NCBI RefSeq assembly: GCF_008087625.1
Contig: NZ_CP042997.1
Coordinates: forward strand, 5,704,001 to 5,768,000
From: Aquisphaera giovannonii
GTDB taxonomy: Bacteria; Planctomycetota; Planctomycetia; Isosphaerales; Isosphaeraceae
Reading direction: 5' to 3'
DNA: 64,000 nucleotides
A model generated the notes under the pieces. The model did no database searches, was not told where the DNA came from, and saw nothing but the letters and a program-made list of their open reading frames with translations. Positions 40,162-48,744 of this stretch are shown one piece after another. Position 1 is the stretch's first letter; every line of letters starts with the position of its first letter. The position numbers and the translations under genes are program-made.

Positions 40162-41154
40162 TCAGAGGTTCACTCCCGACATGTCCTCGTAACGCTCCCC
40201 GCTGGCGGCACCCTTCGGCGCGGCCTCGTCGATCCGCTTCAGGTCTTCGCTCGTGAGGGTGATCCCGAGTGCGGCCGCGTTCTCCTCCAGGTTCTTGCGG
40301 CGCTTGGTGCCGGGGATGGGGACGACGCCATCCTGGGCCAGGAGCCACGCCAGCGCCAGCTGGGCCGGCGTCACGCCCTTCGTGGCGGCGATCTCCTTCA
40401 CGCGATCCACGAGCTGCAAGTTCTTCCGGAAGTTGTCGCCCTGGAACCGAGGCCTGTGGCGGCGCCAATCGTCCGCCGGCAGGTCCTCGAAGCGGCGCAA
40501 TTGGCCGGTGAGGAAGCCGCGCCCGAGCGGGCTGTACGCGACGAATCCGATGCCCAGCCCTCGCAGCGCGGGGAGGAGCTCGTCCTCGGGGTCGCGGCTC
40601 CACAGGGAATACTCGGTCTGAAGGGCGGTGATCGGGTGCACCGAGCAAGCCCGGCGAATGGTCGCGGGCGCCGCCTCGCACAGGCCGAGGTATCGCACCT
40701 TCCCCTCTCGCACCAGCTCCGCCATGGCGCCGACGGTCTCCTCGATGGGGACCTTGGGATCGACGCGGTGCTGGTAGAAGAGGTCAATGTGGTCGATCCC
40801 CAGCCGTCGGAGCGAGCCCTCGCAGGCCTCGCGCACGTGGGCCGGGCTGCCGTCGATCCTCCCCCCTCCCTTGCCGTCGGTACCGCCCACGAAGCCGAAC
40901 TTCGTGGCCACCGTCACCCCGTCACGCCGGTCGCGGATCGCCTTCCCCACCAGCTCCTCATTGGTGAACGGGCCGTAGGCGTCCGACGTGTCGAGGAGAT
41001 TGACACCCAGGTCCAGGGCCCGGTGGATGGTCGCGATGGACTCGTCCTCGTCGGCGGGCCCGTAGGCGTCGCTCATGCCCATGCACCCGAGCCCCAGCGC
41101 CGAAACGACCAGGCCCTGGCTGCCGAGCGCCCGCGTCTTGATGGGATCGCTCAT
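40162..41154 (-). CDS. Aldo/keto reductase (AKR13-like)
   Basis: The product is 330 residues, a TIM barrel with the start [13 protein letters not shown]. The catalytic tetrad can be read from [12 protein letters not shown] (Asp and Tyr), VATKFGF (Lys) and FYQHRVDP (His). The C-terminal NADPH-binding segment is [19 protein letters not shown]. The DAYG...QHRVDP pattern fits the YakC/AKR13 group that reduces aldehydes such as methylglyoxal. It stands upstream of mmsA and could feed or protect that aldehyde pathway (inference). Confidence 0.9.
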   Translation of the reverse strand: MSDPIKTRALGSQGLVVSALGLGCMGMSDAYGPADEDESIATIHRALDLGVNLLDTSDAYGPFTNEELVGKAIRDRRDGVTVATKFGFVGGTDGKGGGRIDGSPAHVREACEGSLRRLGIDHIDLFYQHRVDPKVPIEETVGAMAELVREGKVRYLGLCEAAPATIRRACSVHPITALQTEYSLWSRDPEDELLPALRGLGIGFVAYSPLGRGFLTGQLRRFEDLPADDWRRHRPRFQGDNFRKNLQLVDRVKEIAATKGVTPAQLALAWLLAQDGVVPIPGTKRRKNLEENAAALGITLTSEDLKRIDEAAPKGAASGERYEDMSGVNL

Positions 41155-41383
41155 GGCGGAAGCTCCTCCAATCGTGCAGGATGACTACCCGACCCGAATC
41201 GTCGCCCCATGCCCCCAGGACACTAGGCGGGCGTGATGGACGCTGCAAGCAAAATCGGCACGTGAGGCAGAAGTTTGAATGTGTTCCCGCCGCCCGGCGG
41301 GCTCGGCCTCGGCCCCGTGACCATCCGGGGATGGTCGCCCTAACCATGCCCCGGGCCGGGCCCTGCTCGCATTGAGGAGCGCA

Positions 41384-42466
41384 TCACCTCGCAGGGGCGG
41401 CATCACCGCCGCGTCGTCCGTGCTCCCCGGCCAGCCAGGCGTCGAGGCGCTCGCGGCAGCCGTCGCCGAGCTTGAACTCGGTGTCGTAGCCGAGGTTGCC
41501 CAGGACGGCGATGTAGGCGTGGTCCTTCGGCCGGCGGATCAGGACGCTCGTGAAGCCGGTGCCGCCGCCGCCGTGCTGGAAGTGGGAGATCTCGCCGTCG
41601 GGCCCGCGGCGGAGGAACCAGCCGTAGCCGACGCCGCCCCGGGCCGTCTTGAACTGGGGCGAGAACATCGCCTCGCGCGACGCGGGCGAGAGGAGCTTGT
41701 CGCCGTAGAGGGCCTCATCCCATTTGAGGAGGTCGTCGACGGTCGAATAGACGTCCCCCGCGCCCACGATGCCGTGCGTCGGCTGCTCCTGGATGGACGG
41801 GGAGGCCCCCGAAAGGTCGTGCCCCCGGGCGCGGCCGGGCGTGACGGCGTCGCGGTCGCAGCCGGTGTGCGTCATGTCGAGCGGCCCGAAGATCTCCTCC
41901 TCGAGGAAACGGGGGAATTCCTCGCCGCTCACCCGGGCGATCACCTGCGCCAGCAGCATGTAGCCGCCGTTGCTGTACTGGAACTTCTCGCCGGGCTTCG
42001 ACAGCAGAGGCTTGCGCTCGTAGGGGCCGAGCCGCGGCCCTTCGCGGTAGGACGGATAATGGTTGTAGACCCACGACCAGAGGTTGTCGATCTCGATGCC
42101 CGAGGTGTGCGAGAGCAGGTGGTGCAGCGTCACGGGCTCCCACTCGGGCGGGCAGTCCGGCAGGTGCCTGCCGATGGGGTCCGTGAGCGCCAGCTTGCCC
42201 CGATCCCGGAGCATCAGGATCGCCGCGGCCGTGAACTGCTTCGTGTTCGAGTAGAGCAGGAACGCCGTCTCCGGCGTGGCCGGCGTCCGCTTCGTCCAGT
42301 CCGCGTACCCGTACGCCCGCCGCACCAGCGGCTTCCCGTCCTTCGCGATCAGGATGACGCCGGAGAACCGCTTCTGCTCGACCTCGCCCCGGAGATAGGC
42401 GTCGATCGCGGCGTCGAGTGCCTCGACGGGAGGGAGGGCCAGCAGGCACGCGGCGAGGAGGATCAT
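41384..42466 (-). CDS. Beta-lactamase-fold serine hydrolase (class C/DD-peptidase type)
   Basis: The product is 360 residues. A short signal (MILLAACLLALPPVEA) precedes the Beta-lactamase domain. The SxxK nucleophile motif is SNTK (Ser73, Lys76), the YxN motif is YSN near residue 166, and a third motif HGGGGTGF is found near residue 300. HTSGI follows at about residue 120, as in esterase- and peptidase-like members. Such proteins cleave D-amino-acid peptides or esters; a peptidoglycan or signalling role is possible. A single gene on the minus strand with its 5' side next to the 54-bp tandem array. Confidence 0.88.
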   Translation of the reverse strand: MILLAACLLALPPVEALDAAIDAYLRGEVEQKRFSGVILIAKDGKPLVRRAYGYADWTKRTPATPETAFLLYSNTKQFTAAAILMLRDRGKLALTDPIGRHLPDCPPEWEPVTLHHLLSHTSGIEIDNLWSWVYNHYPSYREGPRLGPYERKPLLSKPGEKFQYSNGGYMLLAQVIARVSGEEFPRFLEEEIFGPLDMTHTGCDRDAVTPGRARGHDLSGASPSIQEQPTHGIVGAGDVYSTVDDLLKWDEALYGDKLLSPASREAMFSPQFKTARGGVGYGWFLRRGPDGEISHFQHGGGGTGFTSVLIRRPKDHAYIAVLGNLGYDTEFKLGDGCRERLDAWLAGEHGRRGGDAAPAR

Positions 42467-42597
42467 CGAAGTTCATCCGTTCGGTGCGAGGAGCGTTGAG
42501 ACCCGATTCGCGCTGCGGGTCGGACAAATGTAGCGGACGGGGCGAGGTCGAGCAAGGGTTTCGGAGCGGAGCACGGGCGCATGGCGAAGGCCCCTCG

Positions 42598-43140
42598 TGG
42601 GAGCCGCCTCCGTGCGGCGACCGCGCCGGCCGAGGCTCACCCGGTCGCCGCACGGAGGCGGCTCCCACAAATACGCCCGCCGGCCGAGGCTCACCCGGTC
42701 GCCGCACGGAGGCGGCTCCCACAAATACGCCCGCCGGCCGGGGCTCACCCGGTCGCCGCACGGAGGCGGCTCCCACAAATACGCCCGCCGGCCGGGGCTC
42801 ACCCGGTCGCCGCACGGAGGCGGCTCCCACAAATACGCCCGCTGGCCGAGGCTCGCGCGATCGCCGCACGGAGGCGGCTCCTACAACGGCTTTCGCCGGC
42901 CGAGGCTCACCCGGTCGCCGCACGGAGGCGGCTCCCACGAGGGTTTACGCCGGCATCGGCTGATTCGGTCGCCGCACGGAGGCGGGTCCCACAAATACGC
43001 CCGCTGGCCGAGGCTCACCCGGTCGCCGCACGGAGGCGGCTCCTACAAATTCGCCCGCTGGCAGAGGCTCACGCGGTCGCCGCACGGAGGCGGCTCCCAC
43101 GAGGGTTTTCGCCGGCATCGGCTGATTCGGTCGCCGGTGG
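42598..43140. repeat. Tandem array of 54-bp units
   Basis: GGTCGCCGCACGGAGG, or a close variant, recurs with an exact 54-bp period from 42643 to 43075, and the GGTCGCCG part again at 43129 (ten positions). Units share a core TCGCCGCACGGAGGCGGCTC followed by CCACAAATACGCCCGC. The left end at 42598-42622 is an inverted copy of the core. Because 54 is divisible by three, several long open frames pass through (VGAASVRRPGEPRPAG-type peptides); these are artefacts. The core belongs to the same family as the hairpins at 243-320 and 60269-60346. The intervening 28 bp is also conserved, so this is not a CRISPR array. Confidence 0.92.
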
Positions 43141-43153
43141 AGCACGGCCCGCC

Positions 43154-45799
43154 TCAGGGGCGGGGCGTCATCGGCGGGGGAGTCGCCCCGGGGGCGGCGG
43201 CGGAGGTTGACGCCGCCTCGCAGTCGGACAGGTACCGCTGGAGGACGCCGGGGCGCAGGTAGTCGGCGCGGGGGTAGGCGGCGATACGCTGGCTCGGGAT
43301 CCGGCCCAGGTTCTCGATCGCCCGGCGGAGGACCGGGGCGGCCTCGGAGGGGCGGCCGGTCTCGCGCAGGAGCCGCGCGAGCTCGTCCTCGTCATGGATC
43401 AGCGAGAGGCGGATGTCGGCGTTCTCGGGGTCGGACCCGACCAGGTCGGCGAACAGGGCCTCCGCGTCGGCGTAGAGCGGCTCGGCCCCCGCCAGGTCGC
43501 GTCGCCGGTGGAGGACCCCCGCGAGGTCATTCATCGCGGTGGCCAGGTGGGCTTTCGTCTCGCGATCCGCCGGGTGGGCCCCGAGGCTCTCCCGGCCGAC
43601 CGCGATGGCCCTGAGGTAGTCGCCGCGGGCGGCCTCGAGGTCGCCGGAGAGCTTGTGGATGTCGCCGAGCTTGCGGTCGCTCCAGGCGAGCATGGCCGAG
43701 GCCTCGGCGCTGCCCGGCTCCTCCGAGGTCCAGCGCCCGGCAAGGTCGCGGGCCCTCCGGAACCAGGCCACCGCCTCGCCGTAATCCCGGCGGAATCCGT
43801 ACGCCCGCCCCAGCCGGATGTACGCCTCGAGCAGCCCCCTGCGGTCGCCCGGGCGCGAGGCGCCGGACGCCGCGACCTGCTCCGAGAGGTCCACGACCCG
43901 CTGGAAATGCTCCAGGGCGGGCGTGTTCCCCGGGTCGAACACGCCGAGCTCGCCGAGGCCGATGTGGGCCCGGATCAGGCAGTCCCTGGCGGCCAGGTCG
44001 CCGGGGGCGTCCTCGGCGCGCTGCTCGGCCAGGCGGACGGCGAGCTCGAACTGGCGCCCGGCCTCGGCCGACCGGCCCACCTGGCGGTAGATCTCGCCGA
44101 GCTTCTGGTGGGCGGCGGCGCGGCTCATGTCGGGCGGCGTGGCCTCGGTGCTCGTCGCCAGATCATCGAGGCCGGCGATGGCCGTGTCGAGCAGGCTCTG
44201 GCGGAGGTGCCGCGTCGCGGGCGTCTCCCCCAGCCGCTCCTGGACCTCGAAGACGAGCTTGTCCAGCGCCTGCATGGCGAGGTTGCGCTGCTCGAGCGCG
44301 AACCGGGTCTTGCGGTCGGCCTCGTCCTTCGCCTCGCGGGCCGCCCGCACGCCGGCCCGGAGCAGGGCGTTGTAGCGGAGGATGCCCGCGAAGACGACGG
44401 CGACGGCCAGGGCGAGCCCGAGGAGCGCTACGGCGAGCCCCGGGCGGCGGCGGGCCCACTTCGCCGCCTTCTCCCAGGGCGGGGAGGGGCGGGCGAGGAT
44501 CGGGCGGCCGTCGAGGAACCGCCGCAGGTCGTCGGCCATCGCGTCGGCGGAGGCATACCGCCGGGACGGGGCCTTCTCCAGGCACTTCATGCAGATCGTC
44601 TCGAGGTCGCGCGGCGTGCTCCTCTGGAGGCTGCTGGGGACGAGCGGCTCCTGGTTCGCGACCTGGTCGAGCGTGGAGAGGGGCGTGGCCCCCTTGAAGG
44701 GCGGCCGGCCGGTGAGGGCCTCGTAGAGGATCGCCCCCAGCGCGTAGACGTCCGCCGCGGGGGTGATGTCGCCCGAGGGGCCGAGGAGCTGCTCGGGGGC
44801 CATGTAGCTGGGGGTCCCCAGGATCGTCCCGGAGACCGTGGGGGCGGCCTCCTGCTCGAGCAGCTTCGCCAGGCCGAAGTCGGTGATCTTCGGGACGCGG
44901 CCCTCGGCCAGGACGATGTTGGCCGGCTTCAGGTCGCGGTGGACGATCCCGCACCCGTGCGCGTAGTGGATCGCCCGCGCGAGCTGCTCGACCAGGGCGG
45001 CCGACGCGGCGGGATCCTGCGGCGTGCCGGCGATCGCGGCCCCGAGGCTGCCGCCGGCGGCGTACTCGAGCGTGATGTAGCCGAGCCCCTCGTGCTCGCC
45101 CACCTCGTAGACCTGGATGATGTTGGGGTGCTGGAAGCGGGCCGCCGCCTCGGCCTCGGCGCGGAAGCGGCCCGCGGCCCCGGGCAGCGCGTGGTGCCCG
45201 GCCTGGATCACCTTGAGGGCCACCAGGCGGTTGAGCGCGAGCTGGCGGGCCCGGTACACGACGCCCGCCCCGCCCCGGCCGAGCTCGCCGAGGATGCGAT
45301 AGCCCGGGATCTCCGGCGCGCCCTCGAGGCCCGGGCCGTCCTCGGCGTCGCCCCCGCCGAGCGTCCTCGCGGGCGCCTCGCCGCCGGGCTCGTCCCGGGC
45401 GAGGGCCCGATGCAGCGCCAGCTGGCGGCGCAGCCGGTCGGCGAGCTCCGGGAATCGCCACGCGTACTCCTCGATGCACGGCGATTCGCCCATCGACTCG
45501 CGGAGCATGAACTCGCTGTAGACCACCTCGAACGCCGCGTTGCCGCGCCCCCGGAGCGCCGGGTGCAGGGCGAGGTAGGCCTCCGCGGGGATTCGATGGC
45601 CGGCGTGCCAGCCGCGGATCTGGTCGTTGCAGAGCCACTCGACGAGCTCCTCCTCGCTGGCGTCGACGGCCCGGGCGATGCGCTCCCGGATGTCCGGGCC
45701 GCGGCCCGAGTCGCCGGATCGGCCGTCCGCCGTCGGGGGCCCGAGGTGGGTCCGGCCGTGCCGCGCCGGGTCGTTCGGGGATGCGTCCTGTCTGATCAT
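43154..45799 (-). CDS. Membrane Ser/Thr protein kinase with TPR repeats
   Basis: The product is 881 residues from ATG 45799; an in-frame GTG at 45892 would add 31. Residues 1-160 hold a planctomycete kinase N-region (EELVEWLCNDQIRGWHAGHR...IEEYAWRFPEL). The kinase domain (about 165-430) has LGRGGAGVVY, VALKVI, IVHRDLKPANI, ITDFGLA and SYMAPEQL, all catalytic residues present. A membrane helix near 453-473 (GLAVALLGLALAVAVVFAG) is followed by an extracytoplasmic region with several TPR-like repeats up to the end. The gene directly follows an ECF-type sigma factor, the standard planctomycete sigma/kinase pairing, so it may regulate that sigma factor. Confidence 0.9.
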   Translation of the reverse strand: MIRQDASPNDPARHGRTHLGPPTADGRSGDSGRGPDIRERIARAVDASEEELVEWLCNDQIRGWHAGHRIPAEAYLALHPALRGRGNAAFEVVYSEFMLRESMGESPCIEEYAWRFPELADRLRRQLALHRALARDEPGGEAPARTLGGGDAEDGPGLEGAPEIPGYRILGELGRGGAGVVYRARQLALNRLVALKVIQAGHHALPGAAGRFRAEAEAAARFQHPNIIQVYEVGEHEGLGYITLEYAAGGSLGAAIAGTPQDPAASAALVEQLARAIHYAHGCGIVHRDLKPANIVLAEGRVPKITDFGLAKLLEQEAAPTVSGTILGTPSYMAPEQLLGPSGDITPAADVYALGAILYEALTGRPPFKGATPLSTLDQVANQEPLVPSSLQRSTPRDLETICMKCLEKAPSRRYASADAMADDLRRFLDGRPILARPSPPWEKAAKWARRRPGLAVALLGLALAVAVVFAGILRYNALLRAGVRAAREAKDEADRKTRFALEQRNLAMQALDKLVFEVQERLGETPATRHLRQSLLDTAIAGLDDLATSTEATPPDMSRAAAHQKLGEIYRQVGRSAEAGRQFELAVRLAEQRAEDAPGDLAARDCLIRAHIGLGELGVFDPGNTPALEHFQRVVDLSEQVAASGASRPGDRRGLLEAYIRLGRAYGFRRDYGEAVAWFRRARDLAGRWTSEEPGSAEASAMLAWSDRKLGDIHKLSGDLEAARGDYLRAIAVGRESLGAHPADRETKAHLATAMNDLAGVLHRRRDLAGAEPLYADAEALFADLVGSDPENADIRLSLIHDEDELARLLRETGRPSEAAPVLRRAIENLGRIPSQRIAAYPRADYLRPGVLQRYLSDCEAASTSAAAPGATPPPMTPRP

Positions 45800-45910
45800 C
45801 GCCGTCTCGCGACCCCCGGGTGAGGCGCCCGGGCGACCCCGCCCGAGCGGGGCCCCGGGATCCCCATTGCCGTCGCGGGCCGGGCCGGACACGGCACGCC
45901 CGGCATCCCG

Positions 45911-46516
45911 TCAATCCGCGACCGTGTCCAGCCCCAGCTCCTGGTTGACCCTCTGGACGGCCCGGGCGAGCTGCTTGCGGCGGCCGTCGGGCGTGCCGCC
46001 GAGCTCCCGGGCCACCGCCGCCCAGTCGTGCCCCTGCGACCGCAGCTCGGCGATGCTCCGCTCGTCGTCGGACAGCCGCTCCCGGAACAGGGCCAGCAGC
46101 TCGCGCCGGGAGATGACCTCGCTCGGCGACTCGGCCTCCGACGGGATCCGCCATTCGTCCGGGGCGTCGGCGCCGAGCCGCCGGACGTCTCGGCGGTGCC
46201 GCTGGTGGAACCGGACGCGCTCGGCCAGGCGGTTCCGGGCCATGCCCACCAGCAGGCGGATGAGCTGGGAGGGCTCGTCCAGGTCGAACTCGCCGACCGC
46301 GGCCCGGACGAAGAAGCTCGCCATGACCGACTGGCAGATGTCCATCGAGTCGAAGACGCGCCGCAGCCTCGAGTCGCGGAGCCGGAGCATGATGCGGATC
46401 TCCAGCCGGATCTCGGGCTCGTAGCGCCGGATCAGCTCCTCGGCGGCCTGCTCGTCGCCGAGCCGGATGCGGCGGATGAACCCCGCGTATTCCTCACCCT
46501 CCAGCGACTCGTTCAT
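45911..46516 (-). CDS. ECF-type RNA polymerase sigma factor (planctomycete ECF01-Gob-like)
   Basis: The product is 201 residues. Region 2 is about residues 10-95 (IRRIRLGDEQAAEELIRRYEP, RRVFDSMDICQSVMASFF, LIRLLVGMARNRLAERVRFH) and region 4 about 125-185 (LFRERLSDDERSIAELRSQGHDWAAVARELGGTPDGRRKQLARAVQRVNQEL). The DSMDICQSV...FF pattern fits planctomycete-specific ECF groups that pair with kinases. GAGGAG before ATG 46516 supports the start; a TTG at 46519 is less likely. The promoter is at 46544-46572. The kinase gene starts 111 bp (or 18 bp with the GTG) after the stop. Confidence 0.9.
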   Translation of the reverse strand: MNESLEGEEYAGFIRRIRLGDEQAAEELIRRYEPEIRLEIRIMLRLRDSRLRRVFDSMDICQSVMASFFVRAAVGEFDLDEPSQLIRLLVGMARNRLAERVRFHQRHRRDVRRLGADAPDEWRIPSEAESPSEVISRRELLALFRERLSDDERSIAELRSQGHDWAAVARELGGTPDGRRKQLARAVQRVNQELGLDTVAD

Positions 46517-46543
46517 CAAAATGTTGCTCCTCGATGAACGGCG

Positions 46544-46572
46544 ATTATACCCGGGAATGTCGCCGGAATGAA
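46544..46572 (-). promoter_or_regulatory. Promoter of the sigma/kinase operon
   Basis: Reading the minus strand, TTCATT (46572-46567), a 17-bp spacer and a perfect TATAAT (46549-46544) stand upstream of the sigma gene. The expected start point is near 46537, about 20 bp before the ATG, just upstream of GAGGAG. Confidence 0.65.
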
Positions 46573-47291
46573 CCTCGCGGGCGTTACGCCCGCCCTTCGC
46601 GGTTCTTTCCGGTTCGTCCGGCTGAGGCGTGCGCCGAGTGAGCTATGGGGCTATCGGAGTCGAGATGGCCGGGCGTCCGGGTGGCTGCGGCAGGGCCGGA
46701 GGCGATGCCGCGGGATCGCCCCGGCTCGCGGACGAGCCCGCGCTTCTAGCGCCGGCTACGGCGATCCCGTGGCGTCGCTGCGCTGTGACGCGACGCCGTG
46801 GTGTGCCGCGAATGCGGGCGGCCGGCTTCGCCGCCCCGCACGCTTCCCCCCTTACCGAGGCTTATCGTTACCCACAACTCGAGCCGGGTGGGCCTTCCGT
46901 CCCCTCCCCCCACCGTGGGGGAGGGGACCGGAATGGTCCCTCGCCTCGAGTTGTGGGTAAAGCAAAGCTTGGTAAGGGGGAGAACCGGGACGGCCCTCTC
47001 CAAGGACCGGCCGGCGCCCGCCGCGGCGAAGGGAGCGGCCCGAATTGACGGCACACCACCGCGTCGCGTCACACCGCGCTTCCGCCACAGCCACCCGAGG
47101 CCGCCGCGCCGAGATTCCTCCCGGGCGAATGTCCGGCGGCCGGGCCGTCGGCAATGAGGGGGGCAGACCGGGGCCGACGCCGGCCGAGCGACTCGAGGCG
47201 GCCGGGCCGGCCCGGCATGCCGTCGATGATCGGACGATTCGCGTCCCCCTCGCCTCGTGCACGTCCGCCTTTCCCCAAGGAGCTTACCCCC
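46573..47291. other. Intergenic region dominated by a nested inverted repeat
   Basis: No gene is supported in this 719-bp gap between the divergent sigma and HAF-repeat genes. Most of it is the nested inverted repeat at 46785-47072, flanked by the GTGGCGTCGCT / CCACAGCCACCCG element also seen near 10.8 kb. Confidence 0.6.
46785..47072. repeat. Nested long inverted repeat (MITE-like, about 290 bp)
   Basis: The outer arms at 46785-46808 and 47049-47072 pair with one mismatch in 24. The inner arms at 46868-46883 and 46945-46960 (TTACCCACAACTCGAG) pair perfectly over 16 bp and extend imperfectly for about 20 bp more. A third small palindrome sits at the centre. No transposase is encoded. Confidence 0.8.
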
Positions 47292-48371
47292 ATGCCTGCC
47301 CATCGATCCGACCGCATCCGAGCCCGCAGCCTTCGCCCCCAGGTGGCCTCGCTGGAGGACCGCGCGCTGCTCAACGCCGCGATGCCTCACCACGGGCACG
47401 CCGCGCGTCCCGCCGCGCAGGTCCGCGTGCAGGCGCACCCGGACCACGCGTCGAAGCCCGCGGGGCCGCCCATCGCGGTCCTCGGCCAGGCCGCCGCCGG
47501 CGGCTTCCGGTTCACCAACTTCGACCTCCCCATGACGGGCACGAACGCCGGCGCCGGGACCAACATGAACGGCATCGCGAACAACGGCACCGCGGTGGGC
47601 TTCGCCATCGACAACGACGGCAACTTCCACAACTTCGCGGCCAATCCCCTGAGGTCGAATTCCGCGCAGGCCCTCAACATCAACGCGTCGACGGCCGCCA
47701 TGGCGTTCGCGGTCAATGCGAAGGGCGTCGTGGTGGGCACCGACGGCAACGGCAACGCGTTCACGCTCTCTCGCGGCAGGGTGAGGACGTTCATCCCCAA
47801 CGGGGGCATGTCCGCGATCGCCTTCGGCATCAACGACCGGGGCGCGATCGTCGGCCAGTACACGACCGCGAACGCGTCGCCGGGCTTCATCCTGGCGGGC
47901 AGGGCGACGACCACGATCAACGCCCCGTCCGGGCCGAACGTCGTGAACGCGCAGGGGATCAACGGCAGGGGGCTGGTGGTCGGCTTCTACGAGGGCACCG
48001 ACGGCCAGGTCCACGGCTTCCTCGCCAGCCAGAACGCGGCGCGGAATAACACGCTGACCGGCACCGCGATCGCCGACCCGACCATCCCGGCCGTCCCGGG
48101 CGAGCCGGGGGCCACGTTCGTCTTCTCCCAGGTCCTGGGCATCAATGACAAGGGCATCGCCGTGGGCTACTACGGCGATTCCACGACCAGCCAGCACGGG
48201 TTCCTCTACAACACCCACACCGGCCAGTACACGTTCCTCGACGATCCCAGCGAGGCGTTCAGCAACGGGGTCGAGGTGACCCAGATCACGGGCATCACGA
48301 ACTCCGGCGAGATCACGGGCTTCTACTCCGACGCCAACGGCGTGTTCCACGGCTTCGTCGCGAAGATGTGA
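47292..48371 (+). CDS. Secreted HAF-repeat-like protein with LExR-xLL-type N-terminus
   Basis: The product is 359 residues. The N-terminus is basic (RSDRIRARSLRPQVASLEDR) and leads to LEDRALLNA, the planctomycete LExR-xLL sorting-type motif of secreted proteins. The rest consists of about seven repeats of the form GIN..G.IVG.Y..(N)..GF (for example FGINDRGAIVGQYT, QGINGRGLVVGFYE, LGINDKGIAVGYYG, TGITNSGEITGFYS), as in HAF-type extracellular repeat proteins, a propeller-like fold. AAGGAG upstream supports ATG 47292. A perfect terminator follows at 48392-48434, so it is monocistronic. Function unknown; a possible exported cargo. Confidence 0.82.
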   Translation: MPAHRSDRIRARSLRPQVASLEDRALLNAAMPHHGHAARPAAQVRVQAHPDHASKPAGPPIAVLGQAAAGGFRFTNFDLPMTGTNAGAGTNMNGIANNGTAVGFAIDNDGNFHNFAANPLRSNSAQALNINASTAAMAFAVNAKGVVVGTDGNGNAFTLSRGRVRTFIPNGGMSAIAFGINDRGAIVGQYTTANASPGFILAGRATTTINAPSGPNVVNAQGINGRGLVVGFYEGTDGQVHGFLASQNAARNNTLTGTAIADPTIPAVPGEPGATFVFSQVLGINDKGIAVGYYGDSTTSQHGFLYNTHTGQYTFLDDPSEAFSNGVEVTQITGITNSGEITGFYSDANGVFHGFVAKM

Positions 48372-48391
48372 CGTCCTCGCCGATCCGGCGC

Positions 48392-48434
48392 GCGGGCCCG
48401 GGGCCTCACGCAGGCCCCGGGCCCGCTTTCGTTT
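48392..48434 (+). terminator. Rho-independent terminator after the HAF-repeat gene
   Basis: Perfect 15-bp arms (48392-48406 and 48412-48426) with the loop CACGC are followed by TTTCGTTT. It starts 21 bp after the stop codon. This is the most canonical terminator in the window. Confidence 0.9.
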
Positions 48435-48744
48435 GGCCGCCGTGCGGGGGCGGGCCGGGGCGGCCGCCGCGGCTCCGACGAGTCGCCCGGAGGATCGCCG
48501 CGGCCCGACGATCCAATTCGGGGAAAACAGCCTCGATCGTGTCCAGGGTCGATGGCGTTGAGCAATAAGGTGCCGTACCGAGGCCGGAGGGGGCCGCGTC
48601 CACCGCGGCCCGGGTCGAAGGCGAGCAGCCGGACGCCTCGGTTGGAAATGCCCTCGGGCCGTGGCCGACGAGTGGGCGCGGGCGGTGGTCGCTCGCACGC
48701 CCCTCCCGGTCGCGGTCCGCGCCGAACCGTAAGGTCCGATCACC

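Noticed and set aside
42643-43140. CRISPR-like periodic array
   Set aside because: The period is exactly 54 bp and the parts between the palindromic cores are also conserved (CAAATACGCCCGC...), so there are no unique spacers, and no cas genes are near.
42418-43262. Long open frames with VGAASVRRPREP-type repeats
   Set aside because: They arise because the 54-bp repeat is a multiple of three; the same peptide appears from unrelated copies at 60.3 kb on either strand. No start signal.
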